In this document: positions 25,569 to 35,700 of the stretch, in pieces
Numbering within the stretch: position 1 is the first letter of the stretch
Layout of the letters: every line of letters starts with the position of its first letter
NCBI GenBank assembly: GCA_030432295.1
Contig: JAUIHI010000003.1
Location: 248,001 to 312,000, forward strand
Length of the DNA: 64,000 bases
Direction: 5' to 3'
Source of the DNA: Anaerolineae bacterium
GTDB taxonomy: Bacteria > Chloroflexota > Anaerolineae > Caldilineales > Caldilineaceae
Made by a program: the position numbers and the translations under genes
Notes under the pieces: model-generated
Databases searched by the model: none
Told to the model about the DNA's origin: nothing
Seen by the model: only the letters and a program-made list of their open reading frames with translations

Positions 25569-28500
25569 ATGCAGCAGTCGAAAATCCAGGCGTGGTGCGA
25601 ACACATCATCGAAGCGGGATGGCTGGCCGCGCTGATTGTGGCGCCCCTCTTCTTCAATGTCTTTTCCAGCCGTGTCTTCGAGCCGGACAAAATCAGCCTC
25701 GTGCGCTCGGTGGCGCTGGTGATGTTCTTGGCCTATCTGGTGCGGCTGGCCGACGGCGGCCCCTTTTGGCTGCCTGCTTATTCTGCCAATGGGGAATCCG
25801 CACCCGCTGATGGAGAGAATCCCGCGTCGCAACGGAGCGGATTGGCGCGTTTTGTCCGTATCCCACTGCTCTTTCCCCTCCTGCTGCTGGTGCTCGCCTA
25901 TGCCATCAGCACTGTGCTGAGCGTGGCCCCTTCGGTTAGCTGGTGGGGTTCCTATCAGCGCTTGCAGGGCACATACAGTTTCTTCAGTTATGTGATTATC
26001 GCCATCCTCACCGCGGCCCATCTGCGCCAGCCGCAACAGCTACGCCGTCTGCAACATACGGTTATCCTGACCAGCCTGCCCATCGCCATCTACGGCGTGA
26101 TCCAGCACTACGGCATCGATCCCCTGCCCTGGGGTGGGGATGTGATCACCCGTGTCTCTGGCAATGCGGGCAATCCGATTTTTCTGGGTGCGCACCTGAT
26201 TATCGCTGCGTTCCTGACGCTGGAGCGCATCTTCAGCAGCTTCGCCTTTCTGCTCAATCCAGAGGGATATCGGGATGAAAGCGCGCCGCCGGTACACGAC
26301 ATTCCCAGCGCGCTGGCCGGTGGCTCCTATCTCTTCATTTTTATCGTCCAATTGCTGGCAATTTTCTGGACCCAAAGCCGCGGACCCTGGCTTGGGCTGG
26401 CTGCCGGGCTGTATATTTTTGTCCTGCTTCTGATTACCGGCCTGCGACCCCGTGGATACCGGGTGTTGACGGCGGGTTGGATCGGTTTGCTGGTGACTGG
26501 GGTCGCCTTCCTCGTCTTGATTAATACGACAAATGTCTTCCCCGGTTTGAAGAGCGTGCCCTATGTCGAGCGATTGGCCTCGATTCTCAACAGCGAGCAG
26601 GGCACAGGTCTGGTGCGTGTGCTCATCTGGGAAGGGGTGGCCGAAATGGTCTCCCCCCACGAACCGATCACCTTTCCCGATGGCAAACCAGACGCTGTGA
26701 ATCTGATCCGCCCGTTGGTAGGCTATGGGCCAGAAGCGATGTGGGTGGCCTATAACAATTTCTATCCCCCTGCCTTGGCCCAGGTGGAGGCGCGCAATGC
26801 CAGCCCGGACCGCTCTCACAACGAAACCTGGGACAGCCTGGCTATCACCGGTGCCTTTGGTTTTCTGGCCTATGTGGGCGTCTTTGTCTCCATCTTTTAT
26901 TGGGCACTGCGTTGGCTGGGATTGATTACCTCCCGGCGGGACCTCTACCTTTTTCTGGGTTCGTGGCTGGGGTGCGGTATTCTCCTGAGCGCCATCTTTA
27001 TCATCGATGACGGCAGTTGGCGCTTCTTTGGCGTGGCCCTGCCGATTGGCTTTGTCGTCGGGCTGATTCTCTATGTGACAATGGCCGTCTTTCTGCACCC
27101 GGAAGCCAAGATGGAGGCCGGTGACCGCCGCCGCCAACTGCTGATTGTAGCCATCCTGGCAGCGATTGTGGCCCACTATGTGGAGATCCATTTCGGCATT
27201 GCCATCGCGGCCACCCGCACCTATTTCTGGGTGCTGAGCGGTATGCTGCTTGTGGTAGGTATGCGCTGGCTCACGCCGGAGACCTTTGCCGAAGTCGGGC
27301 AGCCATCGGGAGCAGACCGCAGCGGACGTACCACCCGGCGTCAGCGCAACAATCGCTCTGCATCTGCACAGCGGCGGGACGAAGGCTTTTTCTCGGCGCT
27401 CCCCAACACTGTGATGCCGGACCTGTTGGTAATGTTGACGCTGGTCTATCTCTACACCACCAACTTCCAGGGATCGAACAACCCTTTTGAAATCCTCACC
27501 CGCAGCCTGACCACCCGGATGGATGCAGGCCAATCGGTGAGCAGCCCTGGCATCCTCTTTTTGATTCTCTTCACCTGGCTGATCGCGACAGTCATCGGTC
27601 TGTCGTCGGCGGCATTGCGCAGCAGCGAAGGGCGCAGCGCGGGCTGGTGGCTGCGGGGTTTCCTGCTCTACTCCGGCGTTCTTTGGGGCGGCTGGCTGAT
27701 CTACGGGCTGATCCAGGCCAGCCGACTGGCTCCCGGCGCGGCGGGCAGCCAGCTTACCGAGCAACTGGGCCACATCGCCGGGCACTTTAGTCTCTATACC
27801 TGGCTGGTCGTTTTCTGGATCATCGCCGCTGGGACTGTCTTTGCCTGGTCTGCCTTGACCGAATCCAGACGCCGAGTCGCTTCCCGGGGCCTTGCCTCGG
27901 TGATGGGCGGCGCTGTGCTGACTGTCGTCACCTTTCTGATCATTGGCAATGTCAATGTGGCCCTGGTGCGGGCGGATGTCTTCTATAAACAGGGCCAGCA
28001 GTTCGACAGCACCGGCGATTGGGTGGGCAGTGTTGAACTTTACCGCCGTTCGCTGGCCGTGCGTCCGTCCGAGGATCACTATATGCTCTTTCTTGGGCGC
28101 AGCCTGTTGGAGCAGGCCAAGCGGGCACCGGCTGAGAGCGCGCTGACTATGCCCGCTGAGATGAATGTGCAGATGGTCCTGGGCTTGACCGCGCAGGATG
28201 TTTCTCAGATGAGCCAGGTCGATCTGCTGCGGGCCGCGGAGACGATTCTGCTGGAAGCCCAGCGGGTCAACCCGCTCAACACGGATCACACGGCCAATCT
28301 GGCCCGGCTTCACCGCAGTTGGGCAGACCTGGAAAGCGATCCGGTAGAGCGGGAAGCGTCCCTGGAAAAGAGTTTGGCCTATTACGAAACGGCTGTGATA
28401 CTCAGTCCCAATGCGGCCCACCTCTGGAACGAAATGGGCGCAACCCTCACGCTGATGGGCCGGAATGACGAGGCCGAAGCGACTTATCTGCACAGCCTTT

Positions 28501-29183
28501 CGATTGATGACCGTTTCGAGAATACTTATCTGCTTCTGTCCGAGTTCTATGACCGCACAGGCCAGGCGGATAAACTGGCGGACCTGTTGAAGCAGGGGCT
28601 GGAACAGCTTCCCAACAGCACCCAACTGCGCAGTTTCCTGGGGGTGGTCCTCGCCCGGACCGGGGATATGGAAGGCGCGTTGGAAACCAATCTCAGCATT
28701 GTGGAACAGAATCCCAACGATCTGAATGCGATCCGCAATCTGGCGATTATCTATCGGGATATGGGGCAGCCAGACGACTCGATTCTGTGGGCAGAGAAGG
28801 CCGTCGAGTTGGCGGGCAGCGATACGTCCATTGCCGTGCCTCTGCTGCGGCTGCTGGTGGAACTCTATAGCCAGCAGGGGCAGACTGAACAGGTGACGAT
28901 TCAGTACGAGCGGATGGCTGCTCTGGCTCCGGAGGATACGGGTATTCTGAGCACGCTTGCCTCGATCTATCTCCAAGAGCAGCGGACCGACGAGGCTATC
29001 AGCACCCTGCAACACCTGACAACCCTGGAACCGACCAATTATCTTTACCCCTTGCAGATTGCCCAGGTCTATGCCCAAACCGGTGATCTGGCAACGGCCA
29101 AGACATTTGCCCAGAGCGCGCTGGAACTGGCCCCGGATACGGAAAAGCCAGGAATTGAGCAGTTCATCGCGACGCTGGGGTGA
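25569..29183 (+). CDS. O-antigen ligase/polymerase-like membrane protein with C-terminal TPR domain
   Basis: This 1204-aa protein has about 14 hydrophobic segments in residues 15-800, including the Wzy_C-like periplasmic region (QSRGPWLGLAAGLYIF before the loop; VGYGPEAMWVAYNNFYPP and DRSHNETWDSLAITGAFG after it). These are the usual marks of WaaL/Wzy enzymes, which join or polymerise lipid-linked glycans at the outer face of the membrane. Residues about 815-1200 form at least eight TPR repeats. The fusion is long for a ligase. The next gene, a WecA/MraY-like transferase, supports a role in surface glycan assembly. Confidence 0.85.
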   Translation: MQQSKIQAWCEHIIEAGWLAALIVAPLFFNVFSSRVFEPDKISLVRSVALVMFLAYLVRLADGGPFWLPAYSANGESAPADGENPASQRSGLARFVRIPLLFPLLLLVLAYAISTVLSVAPSVSWWGSYQRLQGTYSFFSYVIIAILTAAHLRQPQQLRRLQHTVILTSLPIAIYGVIQHYGIDPLPWGGDVITRVSGNAGNPIFLGAHLIIAAFLTLERIFSSFAFLLNPEGYRDESAPPVHDIPSALAGGSYLFIFIVQLLAIFWTQSRGPWLGLAAGLYIFVLLLITGLRPRGYRVLTAGWIGLLVTGVAFLVLINTTNVFPGLKSVPYVERLASILNSEQGTGLVRVLIWEGVAEMVSPHEPITFPDGKPDAVNLIRPLVGYGPEAMWVAYNNFYPPALAQVEARNASPDRSHNETWDSLAITGAFGFLAYVGVFVSIFYWALRWLGLITSRRDLYLFLGSWLGCGILLSAIFIIDDGSWRFFGVALPIGFVVGLILYVTMAVFLHPEAKMEAGDRRRQLLIVAILAAIVAHYVEIHFGIAIAATRTYFWVLSGMLLVVGMRWLTPETFAEVGQPSGADRSGRTTRRQRNNRSASAQRRDEGFFSALPNTVMPDLLVMLTLVYLYTTNFQGSNNPFEILTRSLTTRMDAGQSVSSPGILFLILFTWLIATVIGLSSAALRSSEGRSAGWWLRGFLLYSGVLWGGWLIYGLIQASRLAPGAAGSQLTEQLGHIAGHFSLYTWLVVFWIIAAGTVFAWSALTESRRRVASRGLASVMGGAVLTVVTFLIIGNVNVALVRADVFYKQGQQFDSTGDWVGSVELYRRSLAVRPSEDHYMLFLGRSLLEQAKRAPAESALTMPAEMNVQMVLGLTAQDVSQMSQVDLLRAAETILLEAQRVNPLNTDHTANLARLHRSWADLESDPVEREASLEKSLAYYETAVILSPNAAHLWNEMGATLTLMGRNDEAEATYLHSLSIDDRFENTYLLLSEFYDRTGQADKLADLLKQGLEQLPNSTQLRSFLGVVLARTGDMEGALETNLSIVEQNPNDLNAIRNLAIIYRDMGQPDDSILWAEKAVELAGSDTSIAVPLLRLLVELYSQQGQTEQVTIQYERMAALAPEDTGILSTLASIYLQEQRTDEAISTLQHLTTLEPTNYLYPLQIAQVYAQTGDLATAKTFAQSALELAPDTEKPGIEQFIATLG

Positions 29184-29185
29184 TG

Positions 29186-29240
29186 AGTCGGGGAAGAAAA
29201 TAGCGAATGGTGAATAGCGAATGATAAATTGTGAATGATC
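29186..29240. repeat. Heptamer-type intergenic repeat (AATAGCGAATG)
   Basis: AATAGCGAATGGTG is followed by AATAGCGAATGATAAATTG and GTGAATGAT, i.e. repeated GAAT-based heptamer-like units between two genes. It is of the same general style as the arrays at 31808 and 32629. Confidence 0.5.
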
Positions 29241-29277
29241 TGCACGTATCACCTGACACCTTTCGGAGCGACCGTCT

Positions 29278-30276
29278 TTGACACCCTTTATTCTTATGGC
29301 CGCCAGCGCGTTGATATTTGCTATTGGGGGCACGCCCGTTGCGCGCTGGGCCGCGTTGCGTTTGGGTGTCATCGACCAGCCAGCCGAGCGCAAAATTCAC
29401 GCCAGCCCCGTCCCTTTGCTGGGGGGCGCGGCTATCTATGGCGCCTTCATCCTGGCCCTGCTCTTTTTCGGCGATCTCTTTTATGTCTCCGAAGTCGTCT
29501 CCATCTTTATCGGGGCCACCCTGTGCAGTCTGGTGGGCGCGCTGGACGACCGGCGGGGATTGGGCAGCTACACAAAGCTGGCGATTCAACTGTTGGCCGC
29601 GGGGGTTCTCGTCTTTGGGGGGGTGCAGATACGGCTTTTCGGCCACTGGCTGGACATCGCCATTACGCTGCTCTGGGTTGTCGGCATTACCAACGCCTTC
29701 AACCTGCTGGACAATATGGACGGTCTATCCGGCGGAATTGCGATGATTGCCGCGATCTTCTTCACCCTGCTGGCGGCGATGAGCGACCAATATCTGGTGG
29801 GAATTCTGGCTGCATCCCTGGCCGGTGCGTGTGCCGGTTTTCTCGTCTATAACTGGAATCCCGCCCATATTTTTATGGGAGATACGGGCAGCCTTTTCAT
29901 CGGCTTTCTGTTGGCCGCGGTGGCTATTAAACTGCGCTTCCCGTCCAACAGCGTTACAGTTACGTGGATGATTCCTGTGCTGGTGCTGGGGTTGCCCATC
30001 TTCGACACGACTCTCGTCTTTATCAGCCGTCTGCGCAAGGGACTCAACCCATTGACCGCGGCGGGCAAGGATCACGTCAGCCACCGGCTGGCCCGGCTCA
30101 CCGGCAGTCGGCGAGAAGCTGTGTTGATCTGCTATCTCATCGCCGGGGCCATCGGGCTGGGCGCGATTTTTCTGACCCAGGCCACTCTTTCCGAGGCGGT
30201 TGTGATAGCCCTGGGGCTTTCGCTGGTTGGGATCAGCGGCATCTGGTGGCTGGAATTTCGCCGGGGTGGTATATAG
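29278..30276 (+). CDS. WecA/MraY-family undecaprenyl-phosphate phosphosugar transferase
   Basis: This 332-aa polytopic protein of the polyprenyl-phosphate N-acetylhexosamine-1-phosphate transferase family has the catalytic and Mg motifs [48 protein letters not shown] and [17 protein letters not shown] (the HxxHR-like cytoplasmic loop). It starts glycan synthesis by moving a sugar phosphate from a UDP-sugar to undecaprenyl phosphate. The start is a TTG with GGAG 9 nt upstream; the next ATG lies at 29296. It stands downstream of the ligase-like gene and is transcribed with it or shortly after it. Confidence 0.9.
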   Translation: MTPFILMAASALIFAIGGTPVARWAALRLGVIDQPAERKIHASPVPLLGGAAIYGAFILALLFFGDLFYVSEVVSIFIGATLCSLVGALDDRRGLGSYTKLAIQLLAAGVLVFGGVQIRLFGHWLDIAITLLWVVGITNAFNLLDNMDGLSGGIAMIAAIFFTLLAAMSDQYLVGILAASLAGACAGFLVYNWNPAHIFMGDTGSLFIGFLLAAVAIKLRFPSNSVTVTWMIPVLVLGLPIFDTTLVFISRLRKGLNPLTAAGKDHVSHRLARLTGSRREAVLICYLIAGAIGLGAIFLTQATLSEAVVIALGLSLVGISGIWWLEFRRGGI

Positions 30277-30395
30277 AGCAACGAGTATGGACAGTACCAA
30301 ACCCACCGGTTTTTACGGACGAAATCTATGGGCAAACCTTTGAGCCTGTAATCGTCCGCGTTCCATTAATCTTTCTGTTTTGAGGAGAAAATATT

Positions 30396-31796
30396 TTGCA
30401 ACTCTTGTCTGTAAGTCAACCAAATCGGGCCACTGCCCGCTGGATTGTTGCGGCTCTGCTGCTGGCTCTGCTGCTTTCGGCCTGTGCCCCGGCAACCACC
30501 AACACGTCAACCACAGACGATGCAGCGGACACCGCGGCCCCGGCCGCTGCGGAAGAAGCACCAGCCGCTACGAACACGCCTGAGCCAGAATCAGCCGGGG
30601 CTGTGCCTGTGCAGCCTGCCGGTTCTGGCGCTGCCGGTCAATTGGAGCCAGAAGCCCGCAATGGGATGTACTCTGCGCCCCCGGAGATGAGCATCGACCC
30701 GTCGAAGGTCTACTACGCTACTCTCAAGACCGAAAAAGGCGACATCCGCGTCCAGTTGTTTGCCGACCGGGCACCCGTGACCGTCAATAATTTTGTCTTC
30801 CTGGCTCGTGAAGGTTTCTATGACAACACTACCTTCCACCGGGTCTTGGACGACTTTATGGCCCAGGCTGGTGACCCCGCTGGGACAGGCGGAGGCGGCC
30901 CCGGTTACCAGTTTCAGGATGAATTTGTACCTGGGCTGGGCTTCGACCGCCCCTATCTGCTGGCCATGGCGAACGCAGGCGCTGGCACAAATGGCAGCCA
31001 ATTTTTCATCACCTTTGGCATCACCGACTGGCTGAACAACCTGCACACCATTTTTGGCGAAGTGGTCAGCGGTCAGGAAGTGTTGGGCCAGCTTACCCGG
31101 CGTGACCCCAACCAAAATCCAGCTACGCCTGGTGATACACTGTTGACTGTCGAAATTGAAGAGAGCGATGTGAGTGAACTGCCCACGCCTATGCCGCCGC
31201 CGCCCACGCCCACGCCCTTTGCGCCCAGCAGCATCGCGCCCAGCGATCTGACGAGCAATGACAAACCGCTGGCGGCCCTGCCCATGGCCGAGCGCAGCAG
31301 CTACTTCAACACCGCGCCGGAAATGGTCATCGACACCGCCATTACCTATACGGCGATGATTGTGACATCCAAAGGCACAATGACTGTGACCCTGGACAGC
31401 GCGGCAGCACCCGCTGCCGTCAACAACTTTGTGGTGCTTGCCAGCCTGGGCTTCTACGACGGCACACCGGTCAACGAAGTGACGCCGGAACAGGTGGCGA
31501 TTATCGGTGCGCCGGAGAATGTGCCCAGCAGCGACGCCGGCTATCTCTTCGCTGGCGAAGTGGGCAGCACCCGGGAATGGGGTACAGGCGCGCTGGCTTT
31601 CCTCCCCGCCCAGGACCCGTTGACGGGCGAGTTGGGTAGCAATTCCAGCCAGTTGCTCATTGCCCTCACCCCGCCGCCCATCGAAGCCAACGCCCAACTC
31701 AGCTTCTTCGGCCAGTTAGTCGAAGGGCTGGATGTGTTGAACAGCCTTGAAACTGGGGATACGATTGTGGAAGTGCAGGTTGCTGTGTTGCCGTAG
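30396..31796 (+). CDS. Lipoprotein with two cyclophilin-type peptidyl-prolyl isomerase domains
   Basis: This 466-aa protein has a type II signal sequence with lipobox LLLSAC at about residue 30 and a Thr/Ala/Pro-rich linker. The first cyclophilin domain (about 110-265) has FADRAPVTVNNFVFLAREGF, FHRVLDDFMAQAGDP and GTNGSQFFITFG, close to the catalytic consensus. A second, degenerate copy (about 315-465) retains AAPAAVNNFVVLASLGFYDG but has lost the FHR...F.QGG and SQFFI residues. The first domain probably assists folding of exported proteins at the outer membrane-facing surface. GAGGAG lies 7 nt before the TTG start at 30396. Confidence 0.88.
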   Translation: MQLLSVSQPNRATARWIVAALLLALLLSACAPATTNTSTTDDAADTAAPAAAEEAPAATNTPEPESAGAVPVQPAGSGAAGQLEPEARNGMYSAPPEMSIDPSKVYYATLKTEKGDIRVQLFADRAPVTVNNFVFLAREGFYDNTTFHRVLDDFMAQAGDPAGTGGGGPGYQFQDEFVPGLGFDRPYLLAMANAGAGTNGSQFFITFGITDWLNNLHTIFGEVVSGQEVLGQLTRRDPNQNPATPGDTLLTVEIEESDVSELPTPMPPPPTPTPFAPSSIAPSDLTSNDKPLAALPMAERSSYFNTAPEMVIDTAITYTAMIVTSKGTMTVTLDSAAAPAAVNNFVVLASLGFYDGTPVNEVTPEQVAIIGAPENVPSSDAGYLFAGEVGSTREWGTGALAFLPAQDPLTGELGSNSSQLLIALTPPPIEANAQLSFFGQLVEGLDVLNSLETGDTIVEVQVAVLP

Positions 31797-31807
31797 TGAC
31801 CGAAGTG

Positions 31808-31866
31808 GAGAGTAATCAGCTATCAGTGTCGGCACAAGACAATTGATAGCTGATTGCTCTCTACTG
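31808..31866. repeat. Inverted repeat of TCAGCTATCA type
   Basis: AATCAGCTATCA and TGATAGCTGATT form an inverted repeat around a 20-nt centre just after the cyclophilin gene. The flanks lack a clear T-run. It resembles the GTTATCAGT arrays at 32629-32700. Confidence 0.55.
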
Positions 31867-31958
31867 TTTACTCGAACACCCCTTCCCATTCCACTTCCCC
31901 ACCCCGGAACATTTCCGTCCCATTCTTCGTCCTGTACCCACGACAGGTGTGCATTGCT

Positions 31959-32627
31959 ATGGATCAGTTGCCCGTTTCCTATCCTGTGCCCAAAAATCTC
32001 CCTTTGGAAGGGGAGAATGGCCCTGGCCGGGCACAGCGGGAAGAAGCAGCAAATTCCGTCCAGAAAGCCACTTCACCATCCGACTGGCGCATGAACGCCC
32101 TGCGCATTGGCGCACTGCTGGCGATTACTGTCGGCTCCTGCTGGCTGGCTGTAAACCCGGAATGGGTGCGCAGCTTTGGCCACTGGGGCTATCTCAGCGT
32201 CTTTTTTGTCAGCCTGCTTTCCAGCGCGACAGTAATAATCCCCGCGCCGGGATTGGCCGTCGTCTTTGCAATGGGCAGCGCGCTGGACCCGTTGGCACTG
32301 GGCATTATCGCCGGTGTGGGCAGCGGGTTGGGCGAATTGAGCGGCTACATTGCCGGGGCCAGCGGTCGGGAGCTAATCCTGCACAACAGAGGCTTCAATG
32401 GCCGCCTGCACTGGTTCACCACCCGCTACACCTATCCCGCCCTTTTTTTCCTGGCGATTCTGCCCCTGCCCGTTTTCGACATCGCCGGTGTGATCGCCGG
32501 CGCGTTGAAGATGCGGGTCAGCCATTTTCTCGGTGTGGTCATCAGCGGCAAGATTATCAAACACGTGCTGGTGGCGATGGTGGGGGCTGGTTCGTGGGAG
32601 ATTTTCAACCGCTGGCTGGGATTTTGA
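31959..32627 (+). CDS. DedA/VTT-domain membrane protein
   Basis: This 222-aa membrane protein has 4-5 hydrophobic segments. The sequence TVIIPAPGLAVVFAMG, then GSGLGELSGYIAGASGRELI, then FLAILPLPVFDIAGVIAGAL corresponds to the SNARE-associated/VTT (DedA, TVP38, TMEM64) family, whose members move lipids such as undecaprenyl phosphate across the membrane. It lies after the WecA-like and cyclophilin genes. The start is uncertain: ATG 31959 gives a 45-residue polar extension, and the internal ATG of MNALRIGALLAITVG (32091) is close to the first membrane segment. Confidence 0.78.
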   Translation: MDQLPVSYPVPKNLPLEGENGPGRAQREEAANSVQKATSPSDWRMNALRIGALLAITVGSCWLAVNPEWVRSFGHWGYLSVFFVSLLSSATVIIPAPGLAVVFAMGSALDPLALGIIAGVGSGLGELSGYIAGASGRELILHNRGFNGRLHWFTTRYTYPALFFLAILPLPVFDIAGVIAGALKMRVSHFLGVVISGKIIKHVLVAMVGAGSWEIFNRWLGF

Positions 32628-32628
32628 A

Positions 32629-32700
32629 CAGTTATCAGTGACCAGTAACCAGCACGCACGGGCACACGACTGATAACGGATCACCGGTAACTGACTACTG
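32629..32700. repeat. Heptamer-type palindromic array (CAGTTATCAGTGACC)
   Basis: Units of the form CAGTTATCAGTGACCAGTAA are followed by inverted counterparts (CTGATAAC, GATCACCGGTAACTG). The array fills nearly the whole gap between the VTT gene and the macroglobulin gene and ends about 15 bp before the latter's start. No terminator was seen. Confidence 0.6.
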
Positions 32701-32716
32701 AATGGAGAAGGAAGCT

Positions 32717-35700
32717 ATGCAAAAGCTACGTTGGATACTCCCATTGATTTTGTTGTTTGCGCTGATTGCGAGCTGTTCCGGCGAAGGTCCATCCGGGATT
32801 TCTGTAGTCCAAGCTGGCTATTCGACGGAGGATGACGTGCCGATTCCCGACGATACACTCCCCTTTCAACTGAGCGAAGGTGTGGCGGGCTATGACCCCG
32901 GCGGGGTACAGTTGCCCACTGCCGAAACCACCCCTCTGACCGCCGAAGAGTTGGACGCGCTGCTTGTGCGCCTGCCTGCTGTGCAGACGGCTGAGGGCGA
33001 TGTGCAGGAATATGCCCTGCCCAGTGATGTTCTGCCTCCACCCCGTCCCGGCGTGGAGGTGGACGTTCCCTTCCCGCCTGAAGAAACAGCGCCCGTTGTC
33101 GCAGTGGATAGCGGCCCGGTGGAGGTGGTGCGTTTTTCGCCCGAAGGCGACGTGCCCCTGGTTCCCCGGCTGAGTGTCACCTTCAACCAGCCGATGGTGG
33201 CCCTGACCAGCCACGATGAACTGGCCCAGCAGGACGTGCCGGTGCAGATGACGCCGGATGTGCCGGGCCATTGGCGTTGGGTGGGCACAAAGACCCTCTT
33301 TTTCGAGGCCGATGTGGAAGGCATCGACCGCTTCCCCATGGCGACTGAATATACAGTCGAGATTCCCGCGGGTGTGGAATCGGCCAACGGCACCACTCTG
33401 GCCGAGGCTGTCACATTCAGCTTCCGCACCCCGCCGCCTGTGCTGGGCCAAATCTACCCCAGCGGCGGCCCCCAACTTCTGAACCCGCTGATCTTCGCCA
33501 GCTTTGACCAGGCCATCGAGCCGGACGCTGTGCTGGAATCGGTGGAGGTGAAAGCGGGCGGCGAAGAGTACCCGATCCGACTAGCGACAGAAGAAGAGAT
33601 CGCCGCGGACAGTCGCATGGCAGGCATCACCAGCCGGGCACAGACAGGCCGCTGGCTCGTCTTCCGCGCCCAGGACGACTTCCCCAAAGACACGACGGTG
33701 ACGGTCAACTTCCTGCCCGGCACACCCTCTGCCGAGGGGCCACGGGTCACAGAAAAGGCCCAGAGCTTCAGCTTTCAGACCTACGGACCATTGCGCGTAG
33801 TACGCAGCGAATGTGCCTGGGGCGGCAGCGAATGTCCGCCTTTCACCCCCTGGAGTGTGACTTTTTCCAATCCCCTGGACGCCAGCCGTTTTGACCCGTC
33901 CCTGGTTTCGGTCGAACCGGAACTGAGCGGGATGCAGGTGGAAGTCTTCGGCAATAACATCCAGATTACCGGCAACAGCCAAGGCCGCACGCAGTATGCG
34001 GTTACACTGAGCGCGGAGATTACCGACGTTTTCGGCCAGAAGTTGGGAGAGGACGCTACCGTCAACTTCCAGGTCGGTCCGGCCAGCGCCTATCTCACTG
34101 TGCCCGGCGACCGCTTTGTGGTGATGGACCCGTCGGGCAAGCCGACACTCAGCGCCTTTTCGGTCAATATTCCCCGGGTCAATGTGGAAATCTACGCGGT
34201 GGAAACGGCTGATTTTGTCGATTTCCTCACTTTCTACCAGAACTACAACCGGGCGGATGACGTACCCCCGCCGGGTCGCCTGGTGGCCAAGCGCACGATA
34301 AACATTCAGGGCGAAGACGACGCGCTCACAGAGACTGCCATCGATCTTTCCGAGGCACTGGAAGGCGAAACCGGCAATCTGATCGTCAAAATTGCGCCGG
34401 ACCCGGGGCCTTTGGCCGCTATCTTCAACCGGGACCTGGCCCAGCAGATGCGCAACTTTACCAGCTACAATTGGGTGCAGGTCACACAGATCGGCCTGGA
34501 CGCCTTCTTCGATTCGGGTGATGTGACGGCCTGGGCCAACAATCTGGCCGACGGCGCACCCCTGGCCGATGTGGAGGTTTCCCTGTGGCCCGATGGCAAG
34601 AGCGGCGTGACCGATGCAAGCGGTGTGGCAAAGATCTCTCTGCCCGCACCGGATCAGTCGGGGGCGGCTCTGCTCGTGGCACAACTGGGGGATGACACGG
34701 CTTTCATTCCCCAGAATTCCTACTACTACTCCAAAGGGGACGGCTGGCGAGCCAACCCCCAGACGTATGAAGCCCGCTATTACGTCTTTGACGACCGCCA
34801 GATGTACCGGCCCGAAGAGACGGTCAGCATCAAAGGCTGGATTCGGGCCATCACCCCTGGCCCCACAGGCGATGTGGAGCTTCTCAGCGAGAGCGCGGCC
34901 ACGTCGGTCGACTGGCTGGTGACAGACCCGGTGGGCAACGAAATTGGCAAGGGCAATGCGCCCCTGACCGCGCTGGGTGGCTTCGACTTCCAATTCGAAC
35001 TGCCGGAGAATGTGAATCTGGGCTATGCCCAGGTTCAGTTGACCGCGACGGGTGGCGAACTTCAATACTTCGGCTACAGCGGAACGACCTATCACAGCTT
35101 CCAGATTCAGGAGTTTCGTCGCCCGGAATTTGAAGTGACAGCCACTGCCAGCGAAGGCCCCTTCTTTGTGGGTGGCTCGGCCACGGCGACCGTCGCCGCT
35201 GCCTACTACGCGGGCGGTCCTCTGCCCGGCGCGGACACGGACTGGACGGTCCACGCCTCCTCCGGCTCCTATCAGCCACGTAACTGGAGCGACTTCAGCT
35301 TCGGCACGTGGGTTCCCTGGTGGCGCTACTACGGCGGCGGCTCGGACCTGGGCAGCGCCAACTTCACCTCCCGCACAGACGCGGCGGGCGAACACAACCT
35401 GCGCCTGGACTTTGCGCCCAGCGACCCGCCCGGCCCGATGGTGCTGGACGCCAGTGTGACGGTCTTCGATGTCAACCGCCAGGGCTGGAGCAGCAGTACA
35501 TCTCTGCTCGTCCACCCGGCAGACCGCTATGTGGGGCTGCGCTCGGACCGCTACTTTGTCGAGAAGGGCGATCCCCTGCCTGTGGAAATCGTCGTCACTG
35601 ATTTGGATGGCGGCGTGGATGTGGAACACGAAGTGAGCGTGCGGGCGGCCCTGCTCGATTGGGAATACAAAAACGGCGACTGGCAGCAGGTGGAGATCGA

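Noticed and set aside
26040-29393. An 1117-codon open frame antisense to the O-antigen-ligase-like gene
   Set aside because: Same reason: it shadows a strong gene with recognisable motifs and has no motif of its own.
29186-32700. Possible CRISPR array
   Set aside because: The repeats are short 7-bp based units without unique spacers of constant length, and no cas gene is present.
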